DNA of 64,000 nucleotides. Source: Fusarium oxysporum f. sp. lycopersici 4287 (taxonomy: Eukaryota; Ascomycota; Sordariomycetes; Hypocreales; Nectriaceae). Positions 33,787 through 46,384 of the stretch are shown here, piece by piece (position 1 is the first letter of the stretch; each line of letters opens with the position of its first letter). Below the pieces are notes generated by a model that was not told the origin of the DNA, did no database searches, and was given only the letters and a program-made list of their open reading frames with translations. The DNA lies in contig NC_030987.1 in NCBI RefSeq assembly GCF_000149955.1, positions 5,040,485-5,104,484 of the forward strand, in the 5' to 3' direction. Made by a program: the position numbers and the translations under genes.

Positions 33787-36700
33787 ATGACCAATGGGCA
33801 CTCAGCCCAAACTCCTCTACAAAATGGAAAGGCTGATAAATCTACAGGAACCGATGTTGCCATTTGCGGAATTGGGCTACGTCTTCCTGGAGGCATTCGA
33901 AATTGTGACGATTACTGGAACCTTCTCTACAATGGACTCGATGCTCGGAGTCCCGTTCCTAGTAATCGATACAATGTTGATGGATTTGACGACAGTCTCG
34001 GAGACAAGGATGCAGTAAAGCTTCAACACGGTTATTTCCTAGACGAGGATCTCTCTGCTCTTGATACGTCTTTTTTCACACTATCAAAGCGTGAGCTTGA
34101 GAAGGTTGATCCCCAGCAAAGGCTGCTTCTCGAGGTAACTCGTGAGTGTCTTGAAGATGCAGGAGAGGTGAACTATCGTGGGAAGACAATAGGTTGCTAT
34201 GTGGGTACCTTTGGAGACGACTGGCTGTTGATGAGTGCCAAAGAGCCTCTTCATGGAGGAGTCCATACGGTCACTGGATACTGCGATCTCATGCTGGCCA
34301 ACCGTGTTTCATACGAATATGACTTTCTAGGACCCAGGTAAGTGATCTTGCGATACTGAACTATCTTGATATTATGCTAATATCTGTCATTAGCTTGGTT
34401 ATCAAGACAGGCTGTTCAGCATCAGCAGTTGCGCTTCACGAAGCATGTCGGGCAATCCAAAGAGACGATGCCTCGAGTGCGGTCATAGCCGGTACCAGCG
34501 TGATCACCACTCCCGCCCTAACAACGACAATGTCGCAGGGTGTTCTGTCACCAGATGCGTCCTGCAAAACATTTGATGTTGCGGTAGATGGATATGCCAG
34601 AGCTGAAGCTATTACAGCCATTTATGTCAAGCCACTAGCCGACGCTCTTCGCGATGGTAACCCTGTGAGGGCCGTCATCAAGGCTACATCTACGAATGCC
34701 GATGGTAGGAGTGTTAGCCTTGTTACTCCAAATGGAATAGCGCAAGAAGCCCTGATGAGAACGGCTTATTGCGATGCTGGGCTTGATCCCAAGGATACTG
34801 CATTTGTGGAGGTGAGTAGATATCGACATTGTCCAGAGCCCGAATTAAGAGATATGTAGTGTCATGGGACAGGAACACCTACTGGTGACCCTATCGAGGC
34901 CACAGCAGTTGGAAAGGTCTTTGGTGGTGAAAAGGGCATCTACATCACCTCAGTCAAGCCAAACGTAGGACATTCGGAGGGCTCTGCGGGACTCTCATCA
35001 GTCATCAAGTGTGTTCTCGCCCTAGAACACAAAACAATCCCACCAAATATCAAGCTTAATAAGCCAAATCCGAACAGTATGTCCAGGATGTCCTCAACTA
35101 ACTAATTTCTCGAAGCTGTGCTAACAAGCAATTCAAGTTCCGTTCGCCAAATACAATTTGACGGTTCCACTCAAACCAACTCCGTTCCCAACGGATCGCA
35201 ATCAGAGAATCAGCATCAACTCGTTCGGCATTGGTGGAAGCAACGCACACGTAAGTGCCACTCATAATAGTTCTGCGTCCTTCCATTAATCTCTAAGGCG
35301 ATCACCTAGATCATCCTTGAGTCATATGGCTCGCAGCAAAATGGTGTGGCCCACCAGAATGGAACTGCAGGACTCAATGGCCTTTCAAAGCACACATCAC
35401 CTAAATTACTTCTATTATCTGCCAACACAGAGAGCTCTTTACAGAAGCAGATCAAATTACATGTAGAATGGGTACTCAAGCACCCCGATTCTGTCGCCGA
35501 TCTGGTCTACACTCGCGCGAATCACCGAGAACACCTACCTCAGCGAGCATTTGTCATCCTTGACGGAGCCAATTCCATACAAACCTCAAGCGCAGTAAAG
35601 ATCCCACCGGATTCATTACCACTTGTCCTGGTTTTCAGCGGCCAGGGCGCACAGTGGCCTATGATGGCCAAAGAGCTCATACAGAATGACACAGCCTTCC
35701 GTGATGACTTACTCAGCCTCGACGCAGTGTTGCAACGGTTACAATTTCCTCCATCTTGGAGTATTATCGGTATGTCGACTAGCCTTTGCTTTGGTGAGCG
35801 TTACTAAGCTGTTTCTAGATGAACTCTTGAAACCCGCCAATACTACGCAAGTTCACAAAGCGGAGCTTTCACAACCCCTCTGCACTGCCGTACAAATAGC
35901 TTTGTTCAATAGATTTTCGAGTCTAAATCTTACGCCCGCTGCTATCGTGGGCCATTCGAGCGGTGAGATTGCTGGTGCTTATGCTGCTGGCTACATCTCC
36001 ATGGAAGAGGCGATCACCATTGCCTATTACCGTGGCTACGTCACAACCAAACAGACTCTCAATGGCAGTATGGCAGCTATTGGAATGGGCGCGCAAGAGG
36101 TGTCGGACCTCTTGTGTGATGGGGTAGTGGTGGCTTGTGAAAACAGTCAAAGCAGCACTACCATTTCTGGACATGCCGACAAGGTAGCCCAGGTTGTCGA
36201 TGCTATCAAGCAGAAGCAACCTGGCATGTTTACTCGGCTGTTGAGAGTAAACATGGCATATCACTCAGGTAAGTCACAGCCAACCTTGCCCTCTGTGCAT
36301 TTGCTAATTAGTTGTTTCAGATCACATGCTTTCATTGAGTTCTGAGTATCAGACTTTGCTTGAATCCGAGCTGTCAAAACTCGCACCAAGTTGTTCGACA
36401 TCGAAAATTGACCTCTTTTCTTCGGTGACCACCAAACTAGCGGGAGGCTTCATCCGTGATCCACCCTACTGGGTGAAGAATCTCACGTCTCCGGTGAAAT
36501 TCTTGCCAGCAGTTTTGAACATGTTGGCAGTCAAAAATGATTGTATCTTCTTAGAGATTGGTCCACACTCTACGCTAGCTGGTCCTTTGAGACAAATCTG
36601 CTCGACAGTCTCTCGATCATATCGTTATGTGGCAGCCCAATCTCGCGAGAAAGATTCCTTTGTTACCTACTTGGGTGCAGTAGGGAAATTGTACCAAGAC

Positions 36701-39700
36701 GGAGTTTCTCTTGACCTGAGCCCATTGTTCCCCAATGGCAAGGCAACTTCAGGATTACCGACATACCCATGGGATCACAATGGATCTTACTGGGCTGAGA
36801 GCCGCATTTCAAAGGCTTGGAGGTTTAGACACTATCCTCATCACTCCCTTCTGGGATCCCGCAATTTCGAAGGCACAGAGACCGAGCCTCAGTGGCGAAA
36901 CATTCTTAATGTGGAAAACGAGCCCTGGCTTTCTCACCACAAGCTACACGACGATATTGTTTTTCCTTTCGCTGGATACATTGCTATTGCTGGAGAAGCT
37001 GTAAGGCAACTCACCCACTCTCCACGAGGTGCTGGTTACCGTCTCAGACATGTTGTCGCGCACACAGCCCTTCTCCTCCCTCCCAATTCCATCGAGCTCA
37101 TGACCAGCATGCACAGCCACAAACTCAATGACAATGAAGACTCTGAGTGGCACGAATTCAGTATCTATTCTTACAATGGCTCGACCTGGATAAAACACTG
37201 CGCAGGACAAGTGAGCATTCTGGAGACCACAAGAGACAGCGATTGGGAGGTCAAGGTACTTCCTCGGAAAGTTGATTGCTCTCGTATTTACTATTCTTTG
37301 GCCAGCATAGGTTTTGTCTATGGACCGGAGTTCCGCGGCTTATTGAGTGCTACGTCATCAACTTGTGAAGAGTTGGCATATGCTCGAATCGTCAACAGAG
37401 ACCAGCAAAGTTGTGCTCCTTTCACTCTGCATCCAGCTACGATCGATGCAGGCCTTCAGCTCCTTTTGGTAGCTCAGGCTAAAGGTCTTGGACGCAGTCT
37501 TGTTCAGCTTGTTGTACCCACAACTATCGAGGAGCTTGAAATCAGCTCATGCGGAAATATAATCGATGCCAAGGCATGGAAGCGGTATGGAGATGTGCCT
37601 TGTGTAGAGTTTGCTTCGAATGGAAAGGTTGCATTCTATGCGTCAGGTGTCCAGTTCCGTCCTTTAGGGGATGACAGAACCTCAGAGGCACGCGATATCC
37701 ATGCCGCAGCACGGCTCCAGTGGCTTCCACACTTCGACTTCCTCGACGCTTCAAGGCTCTTCACGCCGCCAGCATCAAACAGAACCGAGTCTCGACTTCA
37801 AGAGGAGTTGGGTTTACTCTGCATCCTTGAGACAGCAGAGAAGGTCAGGTATCTTCAACCATGTCAGCCTCACTTTGCAAGGTACCGAGATTGGCTCAAT
37901 CAACAGATTGGCTTCGCCGCAGCTGGTCACTACAAACTCATTGAAGATTGTCAACAATTTGTTACTTGGCCAAGGTCCTACCGGCTAGAAAAGATTGAGG
38001 AACTAACCACTGCTCTGCTGGAAATGCCACAGAAGGCCTTCACAATTGGATTGAGGCGTCTCTTTGATAACATCGAAAAGATTTTCACTGGTGAAGCAAC
38101 AACCATTGAGACCCTTCTCAAAGACAACGTCCTGGCTGGTATTTATGACGCGATGACGTTCGACTACTCCAACTTCCTGCGCATCTTGACTCACGCCAGA
38201 CCGACTATGCGTATACTGGAGGTCGGAGCTGGAACCGGTGGCACTACAGAGACTATCTTTCGAAGCATCATTGACGATCAAGGAGCACCAACCTACTCAG
38301 TCTACACCTTTACCGATATCTCGGCAGGCTTCTTCCCAGCAGCCAAAGAACGTTTCGCCCATGCCTCAAACATAGAGTTTAAGGTCCTCGACGTCTCCCA
38401 AGATCCCCGCGAGCAGGGTTTCGAAGAGGGACAATATGACCTTGTCATTGCAGCGAATGTTTTACATGCCACTCCATCTTTGCAACAGACACTGAATAAC
38501 ATCTGGACTTTGCTCAAGTCAGACGGCATGCTTGTCATGACCGAACTCTGCAGCTTATCACGTTCCTCCAATTATATCTTCGGGAACTTCTCGGGCTGGT
38601 GGTTGGGGGAAAAGGACAACCGCCCAGATCAGCCCTATGTTCCTGTGTCACGATGGGACGCAGAGTTAAAGGCCACTGGCTTCAGCGGCGTTGATGATGT
38701 TGCGTATGATGACGACGAGCCATATCGGCACTTTGCCGTAGTTGTGGCTAAGAAAGAGCCGCCCTCAATCATCAGTCCAAGCTCAGTCACTCTTCTTACT
38801 GAGAATCCTGATGGGCAAGCCGCCTCTAACTTGACCTCTACGCTGGAACAAGAAGGTTGGACAGTTACAAAGTGCTGCATCGATGATTCTATCCCTCCAG
38901 ACCAAGACATCATCTCCTGTCTTGATCTGGAGAACAGCTTTTTCGAAGATATCCCAGAAGATAAATTTACTGCGTTCCAACGATTTTCTGGGTCCATTGG
39001 ATCGAATAAGGTTCTCTGGCTGACATCTCCAATTCAAATGGAATGCTCCAACCCGGGATCCTCTCAAGCACTAGGTGTAGCACGCACCCTCCGCTCAGAA
39101 CTAGAGCTCAACTTCTACACGCTCGAAATTGACATCAATGAGAATCAATTCGGCAGCCTCGTCTCTAGCGTATTTAAGAAGATCGTGCAAGAGGAAGACG
39201 AGGATAAATTGGAGCCCGATAAGGAATACATCATCAACGACGGTGTCGTGTGTGTTGGTCGCTATCTGCCTTTCTCGCTAACGGATGAAGTATCAGCAAA
39301 ATCTACCTCTATCCCAAAGGAGTTCATGACGAAATTAGATATGGACAAACCTGGCATGTTAGAAACAATGAACTGGAGAATCCTCCCACTCCCAGCAAGC
39401 CTTACAGAAGACCAGGTTGAAATCCAAGTCCACTCAACAGGCCTCAATTTCCGAGACGTTGTTTATGCTATGGGCCTGATATCTTCTCAATCTGAGGACC
39501 TTTCTCTTGGCATGGAATTGTCTGGAACAGTCAGGCGCCTTGGTACTGCTGTGAAAGACCTGAGCATTGGAGATCGCGTCATGTGCTTTACCCCTGAAGG
39601 CGGCTTCTCAACGCATGTCATCGTCAAAGATCATTATGTGCACAAGATTCCGGAATCCATGGACTTTGAGGAGGCAGCTACTATCCAAGGCTGCTTCGCC

Positions 39701-41644
39701 ACTGTGGTCTACGCATTACTTGACGTAGGCAGAATACGTCAAGGAACGAGTGTTCTGATCCATTCTGCATGTGGTGGCGTTGGTTTGGCTGCAATCCAAG
39801 TTGTGCAGATGATGGGCGGAGTGATATACGCCACTGTCGGAAGCGATAAGAAGAAGGAATACCTCGTGGAGAACTTCAATATCCCACGAGAACGTATTTT
39901 CAACTCGCGAAACACGTCATTCCTCGACGGAGTGATGCGGCATACAGGAGGCAAGGGCGTCGACTTGGTTCTAAACTCACTTACCGGCGAGCTTCTGCAC
40001 GCTTCCTGGAAGTGCGTGGCAAAATTTGGCTCACTACTTGAACTAGGAAAACGTGACCTTGCTAGTTTCGGGCAGCTAGATTTGAGCCGTTTCTTAGATA
40101 ACCGCTCATACTGCGGTATCGACATGATGTATATGGTCAAAGAACAGCCTCTGATCGTACAAGAGTAAGTTCGCCCACTCTCAGCTCCTTTGTGCCTAAC
40201 TTATCAGACAGCGTTTTGCGGAGGACTCTCGACTTCTGTAGGCAAGGAAAGCTCCGAGCACTGAAACCCATCACGGCATTTGACGCCAGCAACGTCAAAC
40301 AAAGCTTCCGTTATCTTCAAGCCGGGAGCCATATTGGCAAGGTAATCTTGAACATGCCAGAGAATATTTCAACACTTGAAGCCAAATCACTGGCTCAGCC
40401 CATCGAGTTTGATCCTTCTGCATCCTACCTACTAGTTGGAGGCTTCGGTGGTCTCGGTAGAGCGTTGGCCGTCTGGCTAGCTGAGCGTGGCGCCAAGAGC
40501 CTTGTTTTCCTCACAAGAAGTGGCGTCGCAGGCAATACCGTCTCAACAGAATTGGAATTTATGGGGTGCACGGTCACCGCCGTCAAAGGAAGCGTCAATG
40601 AGATAGGAGATGTGAAAGAAGCAATCGGTAAGGCACCGAGTCAGATCAGAGGTGTCTTTCATCTTGCTATGGTGCAAAGGGTAGGCCACTCACGCATCGC
40701 ATCGGACATTTTGAATACAAGCTAAAATTTGACAGGATTCACCGCTGCTTGACATGAAGTGGGAAGATTGGAAGGACGCCAACCAACCAAAGGTCCAGGG
40801 CACCAAGAATCTCCATCAAGCATTCCTCGGCCAGCCATTGGACTACTTCTGGCTTGCCAGCTCTACTGTTACAGTCGTTGACCAGCCTGGCCAAGGAAAC
40901 TACAAAGCTGGATGCACCTTTGTCGAGTCGTTTTGCCAGTACAGACATTCGCTCGGACTTCCAGCTTCAGTGCTTTCTATCTGTCCTATTAGAGACATCG
41001 GGTTCGTAGCAGAAAACCCAGCGGCGCTGCGCAGTATTAGGCTACAACAACTATACAGCCTCGGCGAGAAGGAGTTCCTAGAGAGTGTCGAAGCTTCGCT
41101 GCTCAACTCATCATCACAGAAGAAGCAGGCTGCCAGCAACCTCAAGGACCTCTCGTCAGGTGCGTGGTCAGCATGGAAAAACGATGGCCACATCATCATA
41201 GGTCTTCGGTCAGAGCTTCACCTCGACGATCTTAATAACCCAACCAACTGGCGCCGCGACCGTCGTATGGGCGCTTATCACAACCGGGCTGATGACGTAT
41301 CCGACACACGAGCCGAAAGCAACGCTCTCAAAGTATTCTTAAAGGACGTGACAGAAGGCGACGGCGCAACTGTTTTGTCACAGCAGGAATCCATTACCTT
41401 TCTAGCCAAGGAGATTGGAAAGAAAATCAACGATTTCCTACTCAAGCCAGATACTGCGATCGATACACGCCTCCGACTTTCCGAAATGGGTCTAGATTCC
41501 CTCACAGCAATTGAGTTACGCCGATGGTTCCGACAGGCGTTTGGCCTGCAAGTCAGCGTGCTAGAGATGATGGGCGCTGTGTCATTGGGACAGCTGGGAG
41601 AAACGGTGGCTTCGAGGATCCAGGAAAAACTCATCAGCCGATGA
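33787..41644 (+). CDS. Highly reducing type I polyketide synthase (KS-AT-DH-cMT-ER-KR-ACP)
   Basis: The nine exons are 33787-34337, 34394-34811, 34860-35076, 35138-35250, 35310-35769, 35819-36268, 36321-40164, 40212-40680 and 40736-41644. They give 2476 residues with no stop, and phases agree at every junction. Domains in order: KS with Cys191 (TGCSASA), His325 (CHGTGT) and His361 (NVGHSEG). AT with GQGAQW at 544 and Ser633 (GHSSGE). DH with His943 ([10 protein letters not shown]) and Asp1112 (HPATIDAG). Then cMT ([13 protein letters not shown], about 1368), and ER ([13 protein letters not shown] about 1778; [13 protein letters not shown] about 1884). KR has GGFGGLG at 2094 and Tyr2230 (GQGNYKAG). 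ACP has Ser2429 ([10 protein letters not shown]). All expected catalytic residues are present. There is no TE, condensation or reductase release domain. It should make a methylated, largely reduced chain from malonyl-CoA with SAM and NADPH, released by a partner in trans. The hAT insertion removed its likely native leader and promoter spacing. Confidence 0.93.
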
Positions 41645-42586
41645 TTAGTTAATCCTTGCAAAGTTTACTTCACCTGCTGAGGGAGTGACTGTTATTGCTA
41701 CCATGGGTTTGGGATGTGGAGACTTAACATAGCGTGTGTTTCCTACGTCAATCATAGTATATTATTTTCTGGATTGTTTGTATGATTTATAAGAGTTTAC
41801 CTCGCCAGAACGCAGAATTTAGAACCGCGGTTGAAAAGCAGTGAAGCCCGTTCTTTCTGGTTCACTGCCTGGCGCGGATTGGGTTCTGCCTGGAACACGC
41901 CACGAGCAGGGATCCATGACCAATTGAAGGTCGCGTGCGCGGCTCATGGCTGTGTTACCCATTGCAAGGAAACGTGTTCAACATCAGTAAGGACCCGAAA
42001 ACTGATAAGATAGGGACGTGTCATATTCCACATGATTTTCGTCATGGTTCACGGGCTTCATTGGCTTCATTCAGACCAAATACCTCTAATCCCTATGGTA
42101 GTGAATAAGTAAAAAAAAAAAAAAAAAAAAAATCCCCAGATGGATGCGGCTTAAAGTGTTTCTAGGCAGGGGGGCAAAAGCCTTAGCACCCATCCATCAT
42201 GACGTCGGCACACGAAATTGCACCTATTAAAAACGGATGCCCTCCAATTTCGTTCCCCCCTAACCCCGCTCGTCCCGATCGTCTGGATCACTCTGTCGCA
42301 GCTTTTGCCTTGCGCAACCAAACCCTCGGGTCCCATCTTACCCGGGTTATTCAGCCTTATATCCGGCCTCAATCTGTTCTTTTTGTCTTCTATTTTCTCA
42401 ACAAGAACTAGCACGCCGGTGCGCATACCTCACGGGCCCAGCCGCTTGGGCCATCCTGTCCCACTACCTCCGGCGATCCCGCTCAACCCCTGCTGGGGTG
42501 CGACCTGTCCTGTTGTTTTGCACAAAATTTCTTCAGGAGCTTCGCTACCAGAGCAAACGGCCGGCATCACGTCACCTAGATCAGAC
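41645..42586. other. Intergenic region with a 22-A homopolymer
   Basis: This stretch holds the PKS 3' region and the promoter of the next gene. A run of 22 A lies at 42111-42132. It could be a simple homopolymer or the tail of a retroposed fragment, but no flanking duplication was found. No gene is recognised. Confidence 0.45.
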
Positions 42587-43939
42587 ATGACTCCAAGGGA
42601 TCCGATGCCGACTACAAACACCAATGACTCGCCAAACGGACCACGAGACAGCCTCTCCGACTATGAGTTCAGCTTCGAGACGTATCTCGATTACAAATCG
42701 CGGATTGAAATCGATGTGAGTTTGCGACAAAATGGTGGAGCCGTCGCTTCTTGGATGCTTACATTCTTGATAGTCAAATCCCTGGACCACATGCGCTACA
42801 TTGTAAGAATCACCATTCCTCATTACTTTCTCAGTTGAGGTCTCTGGACTCACTCTACGGCAGAGATACCGCGTCCGTGGCAGAGAGCATCTACGAGTTT
42901 CACAAGGAAAATGGCCGCACATACCATGCCTATCGCGCTGGCTGTAAGTTTATCTCTGCTCCTGAACCTAGCTCGTAATGCATGAACCTAACCTCACAGC
43001 GTACCTCTACCCGAATGACTCACTTGAAGTAGAACGACTGGATACACAATATAATATCCTAAAGATTCTTCTGGACGGGAGAGCATGCCTCTCTCCCTTC
43101 ACACAAGTTAATCCCCCCCACAAAGTACTGGACATCGCCACAGGGTCTGGCTGTTGGGCCATTGACATGGGTGATGAGTTTCCCGAAGCTCGTATTATCG
43201 GCACAGACCTGTCTCCTATCCAAACCAACCTCGTGCCACCTAATGTCGAGTTCATCATCGATGACGCGTACGTATTCCCTTTCAATTGTGCGCCAAATGG
43301 GGATCCTGACTATTATAGGACCGATGAATGGCCCCAGGGCAGAGATTGGTGTAATTTTGATTTGATTCACACCAGAGCAACTCTAGGTTGCTGGTCAGAT
43401 ATGAAGACACAGATTATTGAGCCGGCGTTTGAACGGCTGAAGCCCGGTGGGTGGCTGGAATGCCAAGAACTTATGGGTCTCCTGGAGTCAGATGATGATT
43501 CCTTGACCGACAAAAACCCCTTCAAGGTGTGGTGTGATAACATAGTGGAAGCCAGCATCCTCGCGAACCGGCCCTTGAACTTTGCTGCAAGCATGAAGCA
43601 ATGGTTCATCGAGGCAGGCTTCGTTGATGTCACAGAGAAGGTTTACAAGCTTCCCCTCAACGGATGGCCCAAGGACCGACGACTCAAGAGATTCGGAGAG
43701 CTGTGGCATGCCAATATGGTGAGTGGATTGCAGGCCTTTAGCTATGGTTTGCTACATCGTGTCAAGGGATGGACCAAGGAACAGATAGAGGTATGTCATC
43801 ATCTGTCTAACCGCCATAACTTATGACTAATGGTACACAGGTTAATCTTGTCGATGTGAGGAAAGCATTAGCAGACCAGAGGATGCATAGTTACGAGAAG
43901 TTCTATGTTGTATATGGTCGCAAGCCGGAGACTGCCTGA
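42587..43939 (+). CDS. LaeA-like methyltransferase
   Basis: Four exons (42587-42715, 42835-42943, 43000-43790 and 43841-43939) give 375 residues with consistent phases and GT/AG introns. The amino-terminal half has the family hallmark SIYEFHKENGRTYHAYRAG followed by YLYPND. The SAM-binding motif is VLDIATGSGCWAIDMGDEFP (residues about 122-141). GTDLSPIQTNLVPPNVEF, then FDLIHTR and RLKPGGWLECQE follow. Members of this family include the global secondary-metabolism regulator LaeA and many cluster-borne or pathogenicity-related relatives. The short length without a long disordered head argues for a cluster-type paralogue and not the global regulator. It lies about 0.9 kb downstream of the PKS, same strand. 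It may methylate the polyketide or regulate the locus; the sequence does not decide. The start is the first in-frame Met of the exon-1 frame that matches the model. Confidence 0.88.
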
Positions 43940-46384
43940 TATTCTCTTTCTGGTTAAAGAAGCTGGCGTTCTGATGTTTTATGTCTCTTAAAAAAAAGTC
44001 AAATAAAGTTTTTCATTAAAAAGATAAGAAAGGATGAAAAGGATTCAGATCAGATAAGAATTAAACATAGGGGAAAAAACGAAACAACTTCTTTAAAAAT
44101 ATAGAAAACTTTTTTTTATTATCGTAATCGTGGACACGCTGTCGTGATCAGTGTCCCACTTAGCAATGGTCTGATCAACTATGCCAAGATCCATCAGGCT
44201 GTAACGACGGAATCACCTCTCTTCCCCAGACCCTATGCCACGTCAAATTGTGTCGCTTGAAACATAAAGAAGGTCATTAGGTCAACGATCAACGCTCGGG
44301 CCTCCTTCGAGTATGGCAATTGGTGGGATGCCCCTGCAAACTTGCAGATAGCCAGCTCAGCTCGACAGGGCCAATGCGCAATACGGCTGGCAAAGTGCAT
44401 AGCTGCATCAACGTTGCCGCAGGTTTAAATTCCAGGCAGCATTAGTTTAATAACTCTTAAGCAATCTAAATTAAAAGACTGCCGTATCTTGCGGGTTCTA
44501 TCTACCTTATCTGTCGGCATATAGAAAGCAACTTGTCGGTATTTATTACCAGGCGAGAGAGAATGCTCGGTTACAGCCACCACCTATAATTCAGCAGGAA
44601 GTTTTCTTCTTTGAGGGCGAATTAGTAATACAAATCATCTGGTCAGGGCTCATCGATCTCCGTGGAGCGGGCTGGTGTGCCTAACGACGACTTCATGCTG
44701 ACATGGTGGGCAGATAACCTGTCGCCTTACAACCATGGAACGCATGACAGCCAATGATTGCCTATTTATGCCCCTGTTTTCAAATTGCTTGTTTTGTATT
44801 AGGCCCCTGTGTATGGAGTAGCATGTGTTGAAGCTTGCCTTGCTTACTCTATTGAAGGGCTGTTGTGGCTGCAGCCGGTCAAGCAAGCCGTTTTTAAGCC
44901 TTTGACAGGGTTTGCATTAAAACGGAAAACGCCAGTAGACCGAGGTTGTTTTCTCTTTCCCCCAAGAGCTTCAGAAACCGCCCAAACTGGTCAGTAATGC
45001 AAAGGGTTTTAGGCCGGCTAGCTCTATCGCCCTATACAGTACCTCTCTTTATCTCTATCTTTTTATCTCTTTCTATCCCTTTTTATTTTTTACTTTTCCT
45101 AGCTATTTTCCTATTTTCTTTTATTATTTCTTAGGTAACTTATCTCTCTTAAAAAAAATCTCCTCTCCTATTAAACTTTCTTTTTCTGCTGCTAGCTGTT
45201 TTTTCTTGCCAATCTCCTTTACCTCATTTTAATAAAATCCTCTTTCACTTTAACTCTTTCCTTGCCCCTGTCGACGCTATGTCACTTACCCCGCATAGTA
45301 TGCTGCCGCCAGTACTTCCCGCCAGCCCCACACGGGTCACCGCTTTAACTGAAAGAGGCTTTCCACCTCACCCCACTCTAGTCCCTCTCTCTGGCCAATC
45401 ACAGCCTTAAATACCGATAGGGGGTTTCCTCTTTTACTGAAAATGGGACAGACAATAAGGATGTAGACACGATGTTGGGAGTTTTCTGGAATCCTCTAAG
45501 GCTCTGAGCAGTCTAGATCCTGCTCGGAAGAAATACTATTGCTATATATAAAGTGACAAGAGTTAGGTATTCTTGATAAGAGATAAACTATTACGCCAAA
45601 TGCAAAGATACCTCTAGTATGTACGGTAAGTCTGATTCATATGATAAGATGTGACTTACCTATGCTACGGCCGATGTAGAAAGAGAATGGCAACAAACTT
45701 TCACGCACCTGACTCGTCGAACAAGAATCATTCACATGTATGACCCCCTGTGCAGCTGTTAACAAGCCTCTGTGTTCATCTGGTAGGAAATTGTGGTCCA
45801 TTCGATAATCCCTGTGATGACGTTCTTTCCTAAAACGGGCAATACCCGAGGACCCATAATTGAACCTGTCTGCGATTGGCTGTGAAGAGTAATAGTTACA
45901 TGGGTTGGAAAACCTTGATATGACATGAGCCAGAGTAGACTAACCTTGCGCATAAGGGCCCAATCACTTATCCACCCACGCGGGTGACTTGAAGTTCACA
46001 GTTGTAGATGTTGATATCAATACACAGCCAGCTCTCGGCTATCATTAGTATCGTTGTGGCTGTATATTTCTGTCACACATGGTCAGAAATCTTGTTTTAT
46101 CGACAGCCACCTGCCACCGTGAACATGATCCATGCATGACTTGTTACTTTCCGCCTTGGTGAGACGGGCTCATGGTTGACTCAGGGAGCGAAGCGGTGTA
46201 GATGACTCGCATGATCCCACATTCCCGCCCGGGACGCAGCGAATGGGACTTACATTTCTTTCGGTGCTTGTACGCTTAAATTGCCATCATCAAATAAAGT
46301 CCAATTCTGTTTGCAACTTGATTTAAACTTCACTGAGTTTCACTACGCACACTTCGCCAAATCGCTTATGCTTCAAAATTAAAA
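43940..46384. other. Intergenic region
   Basis: This is 2.4 kb without a supportable gene. It contains AT-rich parts (43970-44120), a pyrimidine-rich low-complexity stretch (about 45040-45260) and average-composition sequence up to the next start codon. No element ends were recognised. Confidence 0.45.

Noticed and set aside
42111..42132. 22-A run as evidence of a retroposed gene or SINE
   Set aside because: No upstream element or flanking duplication was found; treated as a homopolymer.
42716..42834. Possible 29-bp mini-exon inside the first LaeA-like intron
   Set aside because: A 29-bp exon breaks the frame, while a single 119-bp intron keeps it and matches the family.
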